Source: Vibrio ostreae
Lineage (GTDB): Bacteria; Pseudomonadota; Gammaproteobacteria; Enterobacterales; Vibrionaceae
Direction of reading: 5' to 3'
NCBI RefSeq assembly: GCF_019226825.1
Contig: NZ_CP076643.1
Span: 1,054,001-1,118,000, forward strand
Length of the DNA stretch: 64,000 nt
Part shown: positions 36,901 through 46,545 of the stretch, piece by piece
Layout: each line of letters starts with the position of its first letter
Position numbering within the stretch: position 1 is the stretch's first letter
Position numbers and translations under genes: made by a program
The notes under the pieces: generated by a model
Told to the model about the DNA's origin: nothing
Databases searched by the model: none
The model's input: only the letters and a program-made list of their open reading frames with translations

Positions 36901-38831
36901 AGGTTACCATTCCAGATCGCCGCAAACGCCTGTTGGAAACGATCGCGCGCTTCACGTAGATCAACCTGCTTGTCGCTCTTATGCAGCATAGAGAAATCAA
37001 GGATCCAGTAGGTCTGACCGTTTGATTTAACGACCTCATACGGTGACTCCCCGATCACGCGCAACCCCAGATTTTCCAGCATCGGCATCACATCCGACAG
37101 ATGGATAGGTTCATCGCGGTGGTACAGTTTCATGCGTACCGCTTTAGAATCCTTGCTCTCTTCCTGCGGTCGATAGAACAACATACCGAGCTTGTTATCT
37201 TCATCCAGAGATTCCAGCGTCTCAATATCCGCCACCGCTGAGCCGGGCATCATGTCTTCTTTATACGAGCGCGGGAACGCGTGCAGGTATTGCTTCGACA
37301 GAGGCAGACCTTTACTTTCGCCCAGATTCGCCACGATCGCTTCGGACAAGCGATCATCCCAACTCGTAGATGCTTCCATTAAGTTTTGCTCTATTTTCTT
37401 CACATCAACGTTCATGTTGTTGTTGTCCACACGAACAATGTAATGAGTACGGGCCAGCGGGCTTTCTGAGAAATAAGTGGTGAACTCAACTTCTTGCTGA
37501 CAACCGAAATAATGTTTGAGAATGCGCTGCGTATGGCGACGCAGTTCGGTGTTGTAACGCTCTTTGGTCACATACACCATGCAACTGAAGAAACGGCCAA
37601 ACGGATCTTTACGCACAAACAGACGGATCAGGTCGCGATCCTGCATCTGGACCACGCCCATGCCCACTTCAAGCAGTTCTTCTTCACGCGCCTGCAGCAG
37701 TTCATCACGCGGGTAATTTTCCAGAATATTATGCAGCGCTTTGTAAGCGTAGGAACCCACCCGATAACCACTGGCTACCAGTATCCGCTCAACCTTTTCG
37801 CGGATCAGAGGAATACTCTCGACTGCCTGGTTATACACGGCTGAGGTGTAAAGGCCGGTAAAACGGTGTTCGCCAATCACTTTGCCTTTGTCATCAAACT
37901 TTTTAATGCCGATATAGTCGGTATAGGCCGGACGGTGAATACGTGACTGTTTGTTGCCTTTGGTCAGAATGAGCAGAAACGGCTTTTTCGCTTCCAGACG
38001 TGCCGAATCCGGGAAATTCGACAACTTCACGCAGCGCACCCGACTGGCCAGAGAGAACAGGCCAAGGCCTGCTTCTTCGGTCGGACGTAGCTCGGTATCA
38101 CCTTCTACATTGACCAGGTCATACTCTTTGTACCCCATGAAGGTAAAGTTGTGATTACCCAACCAACGCAGAAATTTGAGCGTTTCTTCATAACGATCAG
38201 CATCAACCGGAATACGATCTTTCTGCTGCTCGAGAGAATGGATGACCTGTTCCAGTTTCGTCGCCATGGGTTTCCAGTCCTGAACCACCAAAGCGGTGTC
38301 ATTCAGAATGGCCAGAATCTCATCCTTGAGTGCATTCATTTCTTCCTTGCTGCTCAGCCGGTCCACCTCAATGTGAAACAACGACTGCAGTGGCCCTTCG
38401 CCCTGATTGATGTTGTCAATCGAACCATCTGCTTTGCGGGCAATTTGAGTCGGGCCATTGAGCATCAGGTGAGCCGTCAGTTCCAACCGGCTTAACGCCA
38501 TCTTAATCGAATCAACCAGAAACGGGCTGTCCGGCACCACAATCTCAACGATGGTATGCGTGGACTGCCAGCCCTGCTTACTGACGGTTGGGTTAAACAC
38601 CCGAACCGAGCGCTGCGAAGGCGATTGTTCACTGATGTGATGCCACAGGCTGACTACAGCACCATAAAGGTCGGATTCATTACGTTCAATCAGATCGTCC
38701 TGAGCGACGTTACTGAAGAGATGTTGGGCGAGTTGGGTGACGAGGGGTTGATGAGCAAGCTCAAGTTTGTCTTGAATCAGTTGATACACTTTTTCAAGCA
38801 GAACCGGCATTAAACTTTCACGCGCGGTCAT
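33990..38831 (-). CDS. gdhB: NAD-specific glutamate dehydrogenase, large type
   Basis: Catabolic enzyme deaminating glutamate to 2-oxoglutarate with NAD. At 1613 aa it belongs to the very large GDH2/L-180 class. N-terminal regulatory ACT-like regions occupy about residues 1-700. The catalytic core includes [40 protein letters not shown] around residues 820-860. The nucleotide-binding part has [18 protein letters not shown]. The C-terminal helical region is about 400 residues long. The frame is intact. It is transcribed alone toward pyrD. Confidence 0.95.
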   Translation of the reverse strand: [1613 protein letters not shown]

Positions 38832-39016
38832 AGGCGACTCCAGATATTAGAATTATATGCTTGTAAGGTATGCAGTAAGCATAGTGCTTACACTTGGTGA
38901 TGCATGGACTATTGTAAAAGTTTTATTGATAAAACGTTAATGGTTTTAGGGCCAGAGCGCGGTGAAATGTTTGAGAATGTGACTGATGTACCTGTTTAAA
39001 TAACTACAAAAATCCT

Positions 39017-39238
39017 TTATGGCAGAACTTCTAGCTTTACGAACTTGTTATTGTGGTCAGTTGTCAGACGGAATCGACCTTTTACTCCAATCTGACTCAG
39101 AAATGGTCGGAAACGACTGGCCGGTAATTGCAGACGCAACCCCTGTTCTGTCACAACCAGTACCTGGCTGGCGGCGCCGCTGTAATGGGAAAGAAATGCC
39201 TGATAGGAAATATTGAGTGAAAAAAAATAGTGCTTCAC
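39017..39238 (-). CDS. DUF2835 family protein (73 aa)
   Basis: A short cytoplasmic protein of the DUF2835 family, function unknown. It starts at GTG 39238; the sequence MKHYFFSLNISYQAFLSHYSG and then RLQLPASRFRPFLSQIGVKGRF is the family pattern as I recall it. The ribosome-binding site is weak. It lies between pepN and gdhB on the same strand, after the pepN terminator. Confidence 0.82.
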   Translation of the reverse strand: MKHYFFSLNISYQAFLSHYSGAASQVLVVTEQGLRLQLPASRFRPFLSQIGVKGRFRLTTDHNNKFVKLEVLP

Positions 39239-39284
39239 GTTCAGAGCTCTACGGATACCAATGGATTAATAAACTAAGCAACAA

Positions 39285-39310
39285 AAACAAGTGGCACCGC
39301 AGTGCCACTT
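39285..39310 (-). terminator. Terminator after pepN
   Basis: Perfect 9-bp stem AAGTGGCAC / GTGCCACTT with a CGCA loop. It is followed on the minus strand by GTTTTTG. Confidence 0.85.
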
Positions 39311-39348
39311 TTCATCTCAACCGGCGGCAAACAGAGCCGGATTAACGC

Positions 39349-41955
39349 TTACTGTTCCAGCGCCTTGGTCACTTTCTCGTACAGATCACGCGCCAGGTTA
39401 TCCATCGCTTTCAGCCCTTCCAGCTCGGCTTTGATTAATGCCTGACGTTCTTCATCATAACGACGGAACTTCAGCAGCGGATCGATAAGACGCGAAGCGA
39501 CTTGAGGATTACTGCTGTTCATTTCACGCAGAATCTCACCGGCAAAGCGGTAACCTTCGCCGCTCTTAGCATGGAAACGGACCGGGTTCATGTTCAGGAA
39601 AGAGCCAATCAGGCTGCGAATCCGGTTCGGGTTTTTCATGCTGAACGCTTCATGACTCATAGTGGCTTTAATCACGTCAAGCGCGTTATCTGCCGGGTTA
39701 CAACCTTGCAGCGCAAACCATTTATCCATCACCAGACCATCGTGTTTCCATTTAGCGCTGTAATCCGCCATCAGAGTTTCACGACACATCAGACCGGCAC
39801 TGTTGGCGGCTGCCATCGCGGCCATGGTGTCGGTCATGTTGTTGGCTTGCTGATATTGCGCTTCGGCCAGGGTATTACCCTGCTCAGTAAAGGCCAGATA
39901 CGCCAGACACGTATTGCGAAGTGCACGGCGACCAATCGCGGCATGCTCAATCGAGTACTCGTCTTGTTTGAGCACATGATAGGTCGCGCTGAACTCATCC
40001 TGCATTTCTGTTGCCAGAATCACTTTCAGTGCTTTCAGTACGTTCGCAATCGCATCCACGTCAACACGCTTGTACCAACCCGACAATTCATTATGGCTTG
40101 GCAGGGACAGCATTTCCGCAACAAACGCCGGCTCAAGTTCATCACTGAGCAGAACGCCACGAAATGCATCCACAACTGACTCAGGCAGAGTGACGTTGTC
40201 ACCATTTTGCACACGCTCGACGTTGGCGCGGATATATTTCGCCAGCAGCATCTGACCGGCATCCCAGCGGGCAAACTCATTGCTGGCGTGAACCATCAGG
40301 AAGGTCAGTTCGTCATCACTGTATTGGTAATTCAGTTTCACCGGTGCGGAAAACTCACGCAGTAAAGATGGAATCGGCTGCTCTTGCACATTTTCAAACA
40401 CAAAGGTCTGTTTGGCCTGTTTCACATCCAGGACATGTCCAACCCGCTCGCCATTACATTGTAACGGAATGACCCGGCCATTTTTTGCATACAGTTCAAC
40501 GTCAAATGGAATATGCAGCGGCTGCTTCTCCTTTTGATCCTGTGTTGGCTCAGTGACCTGCTCTACCGTCAGGGTGTAAGTCTGTGCCGTGGCGTCATAC
40601 TCACTGCTAACCGTCAGTTCCGGTGTTCCGGACTGGCTGTACCACAAACGGAACTGCTTAAGATCCACGCCAGACGCGTCTTCCATCGCCCCGACGAAAT
40701 CTTCACAGGTGGCTGCGGTACCGTCATGACGTTCAAAGTACAGTTTCATCCCTTTCTGGAAGCCTTGCTCACCCAGCAAGGTGTGCATCATACGAATCAC
40801 TTCGCTGCCCTTTTCATAAACGGTCAGGGTGTAGAAGTTGTTCATTTCAATCACTTGATCCGGACGAATCGGATGTGACATCGGGCTGGCGTCTTCCGCA
40901 AACTGCGGCCCACGAATAATACGGACATTATTAATGCGGTTTACTGCCCGTGAGCCCAGATCAGACGAAAACTCCTGATCGCGGAATACCGTCAGACCTT
41001 CTTTAAGGCTGAGCTGGAACCAGTCACGACAGGTTACGCGGTTACCAGTCCAGTTATGGAAATATTCATGACCGATAACCGCTTCAATCCCCAGATAATC
41101 GGTATCGGTTGCGGTTTGCTCATTCGCCAGTACGTATTTAGAGTTAAACACGTTCAGGCCTTTGTTCTCCATCGCGCCCATGTTAAAGAAGTCAACCGCG
41201 ACCACCATATAGATATCTAGGTCATACTCGAGATCGAAACGCTCTTCATCCCATTTCATCGCGTTGATGAGTGACACCATCGCGTGATTAGCACGATCCA
41301 GGTTACCTTTGTCGACAAAGATTTCCAACGCTACGTGACGACCGGATTGAGTGATGTACTGGTCGCGCAGCACGTCAAAATCACCGGCAACAAGCGCAAA
41401 CAGGTAAGCAGGTTTGGGATGCGGATCTTGCCACTTCACCCAATGACGGCCATTATCACTGCTACCCTCAGCAATTTTATTACCATTGCTGAGCAGGAAC
41501 GGATACTGGGCCTGGTCTGCTATCACTGTGGTGGTGTATTTCGCCAGCACATCCGGACGGTCGAGATAATACGTAATACGACGGAAACCTTCGGCTTCAC
41601 ACTGAGTACAGAAAGCACCTCCGGATTTGTACAAACCCTCCAGTGCGCTGTTCGCTTCGGGATTGATCAGCGTAACAATCGTCAATTCACATTCGGCCGG
41701 TAGCGAGCGAATTTCTAAACCTGCTTCCAGCAAGGTGTAATCCTGCCAGTCAGCGCCATTAACTTGCAGCGCTTTTAATTCCAGTCCTTCTCCATCAAGT
41801 GTCAGCGTCGTAGTCTGACCCATTTGTTTGACTTGAGACACCGCGCTCACTGTGGTTGCAGTATCATGCAGATCAAACGTCAATGCGATATCAGTAATGG
41901 TATGAGAAGGCTCTTTATAATCGGTACGATATTTGGCCTGTGGATTTTGAGCCAT
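39349..41955 (-). CDS. pepN: Aminopeptidase N
   Basis: Broad-specificity zinc aminopeptidase of the M1 family, cytoplasmic, acting late in protein degradation. From ATG 41955 (MAQNPQAKYRTDY...), with AAGGAT 8 bases upstream, the product is 868 aa, close to E. coli PepN (870). The substrate motif GAMENKGLNVFN and zinc site HEYFHNWTGNRVTCRDWFQLSLKEG are complete. The 29 codons above this ATG do not fit the family. A perfect matS site (40190-40202) is embedded in the gene. Confidence 0.97.
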   Translation of the reverse strand: MAQNPQAKYRTDYKEPSHTITDIALTFDLHDTATTVSAVSQVKQMGQTTTLTLDGEGLELKALQVNGADWQDYTLLEAGLEIRSLPAECELTIVTLINPEANSALEGLYKSGGAFCTQCEAEGFRRITYYLDRPDVLAKYTTTVIADQAQYPFLLSNGNKIAEGSSDNGRHWVKWQDPHPKPAYLFALVAGDFDVLRDQYITQSGRHVALEIFVDKGNLDRANHAMVSLINAMKWDEERFDLEYDLDIYMVVAVDFFNMGAMENKGLNVFNSKYVLANEQTATDTDYLGIEAVIGHEYFHNWTGNRVTCRDWFQLSLKEGLTVFRDQEFSSDLGSRAVNRINNVRIIRGPQFAEDASPMSHPIRPDQVIEMNNFYTLTVYEKGSEVIRMMHTLLGEQGFQKGMKLYFERHDGTAATCEDFVGAMEDASGVDLKQFRLWYSQSGTPELTVSSEYDATAQTYTLTVEQVTEPTQDQKEKQPLHIPFDVELYAKNGRVIPLQCNGERVGHVLDVKQAKQTFVFENVQEQPIPSLLREFSAPVKLNYQYSDDELTFLMVHASNEFARWDAGQMLLAKYIRANVERVQNGDNVTLPESVVDAFRGVLLSDELEPAFVAEMLSLPSHNELSGWYKRVDVDAIANVLKALKVILATEMQDEFSATYHVLKQDEYSIEHAAIGRRALRNTCLAYLAFTEQGNTLAEAQYQQANNMTDTMAAMAAANSAGLMCRETLMADYSAKWKHDGLVMDKWFALQGCNPADNALDVIKATMSHEAFSMKNPNRIRSLIGSFLNMNPVRFHAKSGEGYRFAGEILREMNSSNPQVASRLIDPLLKFRRYDEERQALIKAELEGLKAMDNLARDLYEKVTKALEQ
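40190..40202. promoter_or_regulatory. matS site inside pepN
   Basis: GTGACGTTGTCAC is an exact match to GTGACRNYGTCAC. It lies about 20 kb to the right of dif. Confidence 0.88.
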
Positions 41956-42259
41956 GGTCGGAATCCTTTTGACGTAATAAGATGTGACTAATTGAGGGGC
42001 CAGAACGCGGGTTAAGCAATGCACTATCCACCCTGAAAACAATCGTCGCTGCCCATAACGATATCGATCTTAGGCCTGTCAGCGCCAATAACAACCCCCA
42101 CAATGCAAAAACGAGGTATTTTCACCAAATACCTCGCTCTCTTCAGGCTAATCCCTGCCCGGATGCTTTATTTTTAGTCAACCCGCTTTGTTGCAGTCCA
42201 AGTAAGCACACGCCGCTTAACGCATCACCATCAGCAAGCTAAGTGCCTCGTATCCCACA
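41956..42259. other. Intergenic region upstream of pepN
   Basis: A 304-bp region holding the pepN promoter, a strong minus-strand terminator (42107-42136) for the frameshifted gene upstream, and a KOPS-like octamer CCCTGCCC (42153-42160). No gene seen. Confidence 0.5.
42107..42136 (-). terminator. Terminator after the frameshifted gene
   Basis: Perfect 10-bp stem CGAGGTATTT (42112-42121) / AAATACCTCG (42127-42136) with a 5-base loop. It is followed on the minus strand by TTTTTG. It fits a transcript ending at the restored stop at 42260. Confidence 0.88.
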
Positions 42260-42935
42260 TTATCTGACCCTGTCCAGTACGGCGAAGACAGACCCGTTTT
42301 CCACTTCCAGCGTCAGTTGGTCATGGTTAAGGGTAAACTGTGTATCGTGTTCACCATCTTCAAACATCAACACAAGATGATCGCCTTCCGTATAGAACAC
42401 CCCCCTGATGGAGAGCTTCTCCCCCTTTGCCGCCACTGGCCCGAAACAGAAAGACGAAGTCCGGTTGGAGAATTAAATCAATACTTTGCAGGTCTCCGGC
42501 AGACAAATCATTACCAGATAACGAAGTACTCGACCAGATTCCCGCCAGAGAGTTAGACAAGGCTTTCGTAAATAGCACCCCATTCAGATGAAGCAGATTA
42601 TGGCTGCTTTTATACTGGTAAACTTGCGGCTCGTCAGAGTTAAGACCGAGAATAATGGTATCGTTACTGGCCGAATACAGGCCTTCCCAGTGGTCGACAC
42701 TGTAGTCTTTCTTCTGGATATCAATCGAAAAGGTATAGTCAGATTCAAAATTGAGCCGAATAGCCAAGTAGTTCTCTTTTGATTCCTGTGGATTAGGATT
42801 AATCAGATACCAGTCACCCAGCAAAAACGGCTGGTCAAACTGAGTTAAATCCCGGTTGTCTGAATCGCGCACGCTAAAGGCTGAGCCAGAAAACAACAAG
42901 CTCAGACAAGCGATCATTATCGCTAACCATTTCAT
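42260..42935 (-). pseudogene. Secreted protein gene interrupted by a one-base frameshift
   Basis: The reading frame from ATG 42935 (good GAGGGG site) encodes a signal peptide (MKWLAIMIACLSLLFSGSAFS) and about 170 residues of a beta-rich protein of unknown family (FLLGDWYLINPNPQ...). At the run of five C at 42421-42425 (five G on the coding strand) the frame shifts and runs to an early stop at 42360. Removing one G restores a continuation of 57 residues (KLSIRGVFYTEGDH, LVLMFEDGEH, LTLEVENGSVF) to a stop at 42260, followed by a terminator. The intact product would be about 224 aa. It could be a true mutation, phase variation at a short homopolymer, or a sequencing error. Confidence 0.8.
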
Positions 42936-43243
42936 CACGCTTCCCCTCACTTAAAAATATACTTTTCTTTAAGCTTAGGATCGCTACAGTAATAACGCGA
43001 AATTATTTGATGCAAATCACAATTACAACCAGATTCAATACTTTACCGACCGTTTTATTGAGCAGGTAACCAATTTGATTTTGTCTTAGTTGAAATTCGT
43101 CAACTCTATCCATCAAACCCTAGTGGTTCTTTGGTAAATGCAAATTCCGACATATGAAAACTCTGCCATTTGCCGTCACCTGGCTTTTTGACAATAAAAA
43201 AGCGGACTCGAAAGCCCGCTTTTCATTTTATTGTCACCGTCAA
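42936..43243. other. Intergenic region between prc and the frameshifted gene
   Basis: A 308-bp AT-rich region with the prc terminator at its right end. It presumably holds the promoter of the frameshifted gene at its left end. No gene seen. Confidence 0.5.
43196..43223 (-). terminator. Terminator after prc
   Basis: Stem AAAGCGG (43199-43205) / CCGCTTT (43216-43222), followed on the minus strand by TTTTTTATTG. Confidence 0.85.
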
Positions 43244-45244
43244 TTAAGACTGCTTAATCATATCTACCATGATGGAGACAGATTCATCCAGATACGCATC
43301 TGGTGCTTCATAATCCTTCGGCACATCTTCGAGTTTCTTGTATTCAGGTTTACCCAGCGCTTTCTGGCGAACGTTAATGCGATCCAGACGTTCCTGATCC
43401 GCTTGCTCACTTTCCTGCTTACGTACTTTTTCATTCAAAGACAAACTATTATCGTCTTTTTCAGCTTTGTACTTAGCGATATCTTGCTGAATAAAACCAA
43501 ACTCGCGGTCGGTCGCGATACGCTTCTGGTGCTGTACATTGAGCGCTTCAATCTGCTTATGGAAATCATGTAACGGGCTGTATTTCGCCTGATCAATGCT
43601 ATCCCATGGCAGCGCGTTATCTTCCACGCTCTCACCGGTATCTGCAGCGTCGATAGCCGTCGGGAACGCAATGTCCGGGATCACGCCTTTGTTCTGAGTA
43701 CTTCCGCCATCGATACGGTAGAACTTCTGAATGGTATACTGGACGTAGCCCAATTCTTTATCGAACAAATCATAGATATGATTGAGCGAACGATGCTGTT
43801 GTACCGTGCCTTTACCATAAGAGTTTTCGCCCAGGATAATCGCACGACCGTAATCCTGCATCGCCGCGGCAAAAATCTCAGAAGCCGAAGCACTGTAACG
43901 GTTTATCAATACCGTCATCGGACCGCTGTAGCTGATTTTGCCATCGGTATCGCTGTTCACATTTACCCGCCCATAGCTGTCACGAACCTGTACAACCGGG
44001 CCACTGGTGATAAACAGACCAGATAATGCCGTTGCTTCGGTCAGTGCGCCGCCGCCGTTATTACGTAAATCGACGATGATGCCGTCCACATTTTTCTCTT
44101 TCAGCTCAGCGATCAACTTGTCCGTATCCTGAGACAGACCAACGTAGAAACTCGGAACTTCAAGCACACCGATTTTCTCACCGTCTTTGTCGATGATCTT
44201 CGATTTCACCGCACGGTCTTCAAGACGAATTTTATCACGAACAATTGTGACAACGTGACTTTTCGCTTCCTTACCTTCCGGCAAGATCTGCAGCTTCACC
44301 TTGGTACCTTTCGGCCCTTTGATAAGCTCCACCACATCGTCCAGGCGCCAACCGATGACGTCAACCACCTCCTCGCCATCCTGACCGACACCGATAATGC
44401 GGTCACCTTCTCCCAACTGTTTACTGTTAGAAGCAGGCCCACCAGCCACGAGCGAGCGAATCACCGTGTAGTCATCGGTCATCTGCAGCACAGCACCAAT
44501 GCCCTCCAGAGAAAGATTCATCTCTGACTGGAACTGCTCTGCATTGCGTGGTGACAAATAACTGGTGTGCGGATCAACCTGGCGGGCAAACGCATTCATG
44601 TACAACTGAAACACGTCTTCACTATGGGTCTGGGTCAGACGCTTAATCGCGTTGTTATAACGTTTTTCCAGCGTCTCTTTGATCTCAGGCCAGGTCTTGC
44701 CTGCCAGTTTCAGATTGAGTGCGTCATACTTGACGCGCTTACGCCACAAATCGTTGATTTCTGCCAGATCTTTCGGCCAGGCCTCTTTCGAGCGATCGAG
44801 CTCAATGGCCTCATCACCATCAAACTTGATTTCGTTATCGAGCAGAGACAGTGCGTACTGAAAACGTGCAAAACGTTTCTCCATCGATAAGTTATACAAG
44901 TCAAACGCGATTTGGTTATCGCCCGCTTTCAGTTGATCATCAAGTTCGACGGACCAGGTTTTGAACGAATCAATATCCGCTTGAGTAAACAAGTTGCGAT
45001 TGTAGTCCAACATCTCAAGATAACGTTCAAAAATTGCTTTAGAGAACTGATCGTCGAGAGTGAAATGCTTGTAGTGAGAACGAGTAAATCTGGATGTGAC
45101 TCGTTTGCTCGCCGTTTCATGCTGAACTTCTGGAGCAAGAAGAGGAAGGTCTTCTTTATGGAGTTTGGCTTCGAGAGCCTGAGCTGAAGACGCTGCCAGC
45201 CAGAGGCCAGCAGCGATCAGAGTTAATTTTGAACGGCATTTCAT
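43244..45244 (-). CDS. prc: Periplasmic carboxy-terminal processing protease Prc (Tsp)
   Basis: PDZ-containing serine protease that trims or degrades periplasmic proteins, including peptidoglycan hydrolases. The 666-aa product has a signal peptide (about residues 1-23, ending SSAQA). A PDZ domain lies near 240-320 (GIGAVLQMTDDYTVIRSLVAGGPA). The S41 core has the catalytic Ser in NRYSASASEIFAAAMQDYGRA and the Lys in GENSYGKGTVQQ, the usual Ser-Lys dyad. It follows proQ by 17 bp on the same strand, as in E. coli. Confidence 0.96.
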   Translation of the reverse strand: MKCRSKLTLIAAGLWLAASSAQALEAKLHKEDLPLLAPEVQHETASKRVTSRFTRSHYKHFTLDDQFSKAIFERYLEMLDYNRNLFTQADIDSFKTWSVELDDQLKAGDNQIAFDLYNLSMEKRFARFQYALSLLDNEIKFDGDEAIELDRSKEAWPKDLAEINDLWRKRVKYDALNLKLAGKTWPEIKETLEKRYNNAIKRLTQTHSEDVFQLYMNAFARQVDPHTSYLSPRNAEQFQSEMNLSLEGIGAVLQMTDDYTVIRSLVAGGPASNSKQLGEGDRIIGVGQDGEEVVDVIGWRLDDVVELIKGPKGTKVKLQILPEGKEAKSHVVTIVRDKIRLEDRAVKSKIIDKDGEKIGVLEVPSFYVGLSQDTDKLIAELKEKNVDGIIVDLRNNGGGALTEATALSGLFITSGPVVQVRDSYGRVNVNSDTDGKISYSGPMTVLINRYSASASEIFAAAMQDYGRAIILGENSYGKGTVQQHRSLNHIYDLFDKELGYVQYTIQKFYRIDGGSTQNKGVIPDIAFPTAIDAADTGESVEDNALPWDSIDQAKYSPLHDFHKQIEALNVQHQKRIATDREFGFIQQDIAKYKAEKDDNSLSLNEKVRKQESEQADQERLDRINVRQKALGKPEYKKLEDVPKDYEAPDAYLDESVSIMVDMIKQS

Positions 45245-45261
45245 GCGTAGGAGATTCTCCT

Positions 45262-45885
45262 TTATGCGCGCAGGTGCTCCGCTTTCACAACCATTTGCAG
45301 GCCGTTGCCGAGTTGAACACGCACATCTTCCTTATTGATTTCAACAATGGTCGCAGCCATGTTGCCTTTACCCATGTTCACGTTCACTTCTTTACCGACA
45401 TTCAGTTCATCAGCATTCAGAGCACGTGTCTCTACTGGTTTTTTGTCTGCTTTTGGTGCTTTAGACTGAGGTCGACGTGCCTGAGGCTTCTTCGCCTTAG
45501 GTTTTGCTTTCGCATCATCACGCGCCTGTTTAGCCTGCTCTTTACGACGAGCTTCTACACGAGCCTTGCTTTCAGCTAACGCAGCTTTCGCGTGTTCTAC
45601 ATGTTGCTCTTCTAGTTCACCACATGCATTACCATCGAGATCGACACGAACCGCACCAGCTTTAACGCCGTGCAGGTAACGCCAAGATGACGTGTACTGT
45701 CTTAACGCTGCACGAAGTTGAGTTTTGCTTACTTTAGGGTCATCGCTGAGACGATCAGCAAGATCTTGAAAAATACCAATTTTAAGAGGCTGTGCCTCAC
45801 CTTCTAAAGTAAAGCATTTAGGGAAACATTCAGCAATGTACGCAATTACTTCTTTGCTGTTTTTTAACTTTTCAGTGTTTTCCAT
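45262..45885 (-). CDS. proQ: RNA chaperone ProQ
   Basis: Global RNA-binding protein that stabilises structured small RNAs and mRNA 3' ends. The 207-aa product has the N-terminal FinO-like domain (about residues 5-120, with [22 protein letters not shown] and [15 protein letters not shown]). A Lys/Ala/Arg-rich linker follows (120-150), then a C-terminal Tudor-like domain (155-207). It is first of the proQ-prc pair. Confidence 0.95.
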   Translation of the reverse strand: MENTEKLKNSKEVIAYIAECFPKCFTLEGEAQPLKIGIFQDLADRLSDDPKVSKTQLRAALRQYTSSWRYLHGVKAGAVRVDLDGNACGELEEQHVEHAKAALAESKARVEARRKEQAKQARDDAKAKPKAKKPQARRPQSKAPKADKKPVETRALNADELNVGKEVNVNMGKGNMAATIVEINKEDVRVQLGNGLQMVVKAEHLRA

Positions 45886-45984
45886 GAGGATTCCTGGTTA
45901 TTGCGGCTGGTCCGCGAAGCATTAAATTCAAATATTTCGGTATTATAGTGACCTGAATACGAAAAACCACAGGCAACAACTAAA

Positions 45985-46458
45985 TTATGCCTTGTTCGCG
46001 TGTGAATTAAGCAGCTTTTCTACTTCAGTCATCAAAAACGTGAGTCCTTCTTCATCAGTTTCAGAAAAACGACCAATACTTGGGCTATCAATATCAAGCA
46101 CGCCGGCGACTTTACCATCAATAGAGAATGGAATTACAATCTCTGAGTTGCTCGCCGCGTCACAAGCAATGTGACCTTCAAAGGCGTGAACATCGTAAAC
46201 ACGTTGTACAGTGTTAGTTTCAACGGCAGTTCCGCACACACCACGGCCAACAGGAATGCGAACACAAGCTGGCTTACCCTGGAAGGGACCTAGTACCAGT
46301 TCATCGCCATGCATAAGATAGAAGCCTACCCAGTTAAGGTCTTCCAGTTCCATGTTTAGCAAAGCACTTAAATTCGACAAGTTGGCGATAAGGTCTGGTT
46401 CTGATTCCAGTAACGCGACAGCTTGCTTGGTTAAGCGGTGGTAATGTTCTATTTTCAT
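45985..46458 (-). CDS. msrC: Free methionine-(R)-sulfoxide reductase (GAF type)
   Basis: Reduces free Met-R-sulfoxide in the cytoplasm. With start ATG 46458 (MKIEHYHRL..., site CCGGAAG) the product is 157 aa. The active-site cysteines C65, C75 and C99 keep exactly the spacing of C84, C94 and C118 in the E. coli enzyme. The GAF core NWVGFYLMHGDELVLGPFQG is conserved. The frame can be read further upstream, but that would run into the divergent ABC exporter gene. Confidence 0.93.
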   Translation of the reverse strand: MKIEHYHRLTKQAVALLESEPDLIANLSNLSALLNMELEDLNWVGFYLMHGDELVLGPFQGKPACVRIPVGRGVCGTAVETNTVQRVYDVHAFEGHIACDAASNSEIVIPFSIDGKVAGVLDIDSPSIGRFSETDEEGLTFLMTEVEKLLNSHANKA

Positions 46459-46545
46459 AATAACTTCCGGTGGAAAAATAAAGACTTCATTTAAGGTTCT
46501 ACGTAGAATCACATCACAGATTAAATAGGATGCATTCTCACTACA

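Noticed and set aside
39502..40179. 225-codon plus-strand frame opposite pepN
   Set aside because: Antisense shadow of pepN with no recognisable domain or ribosome site.
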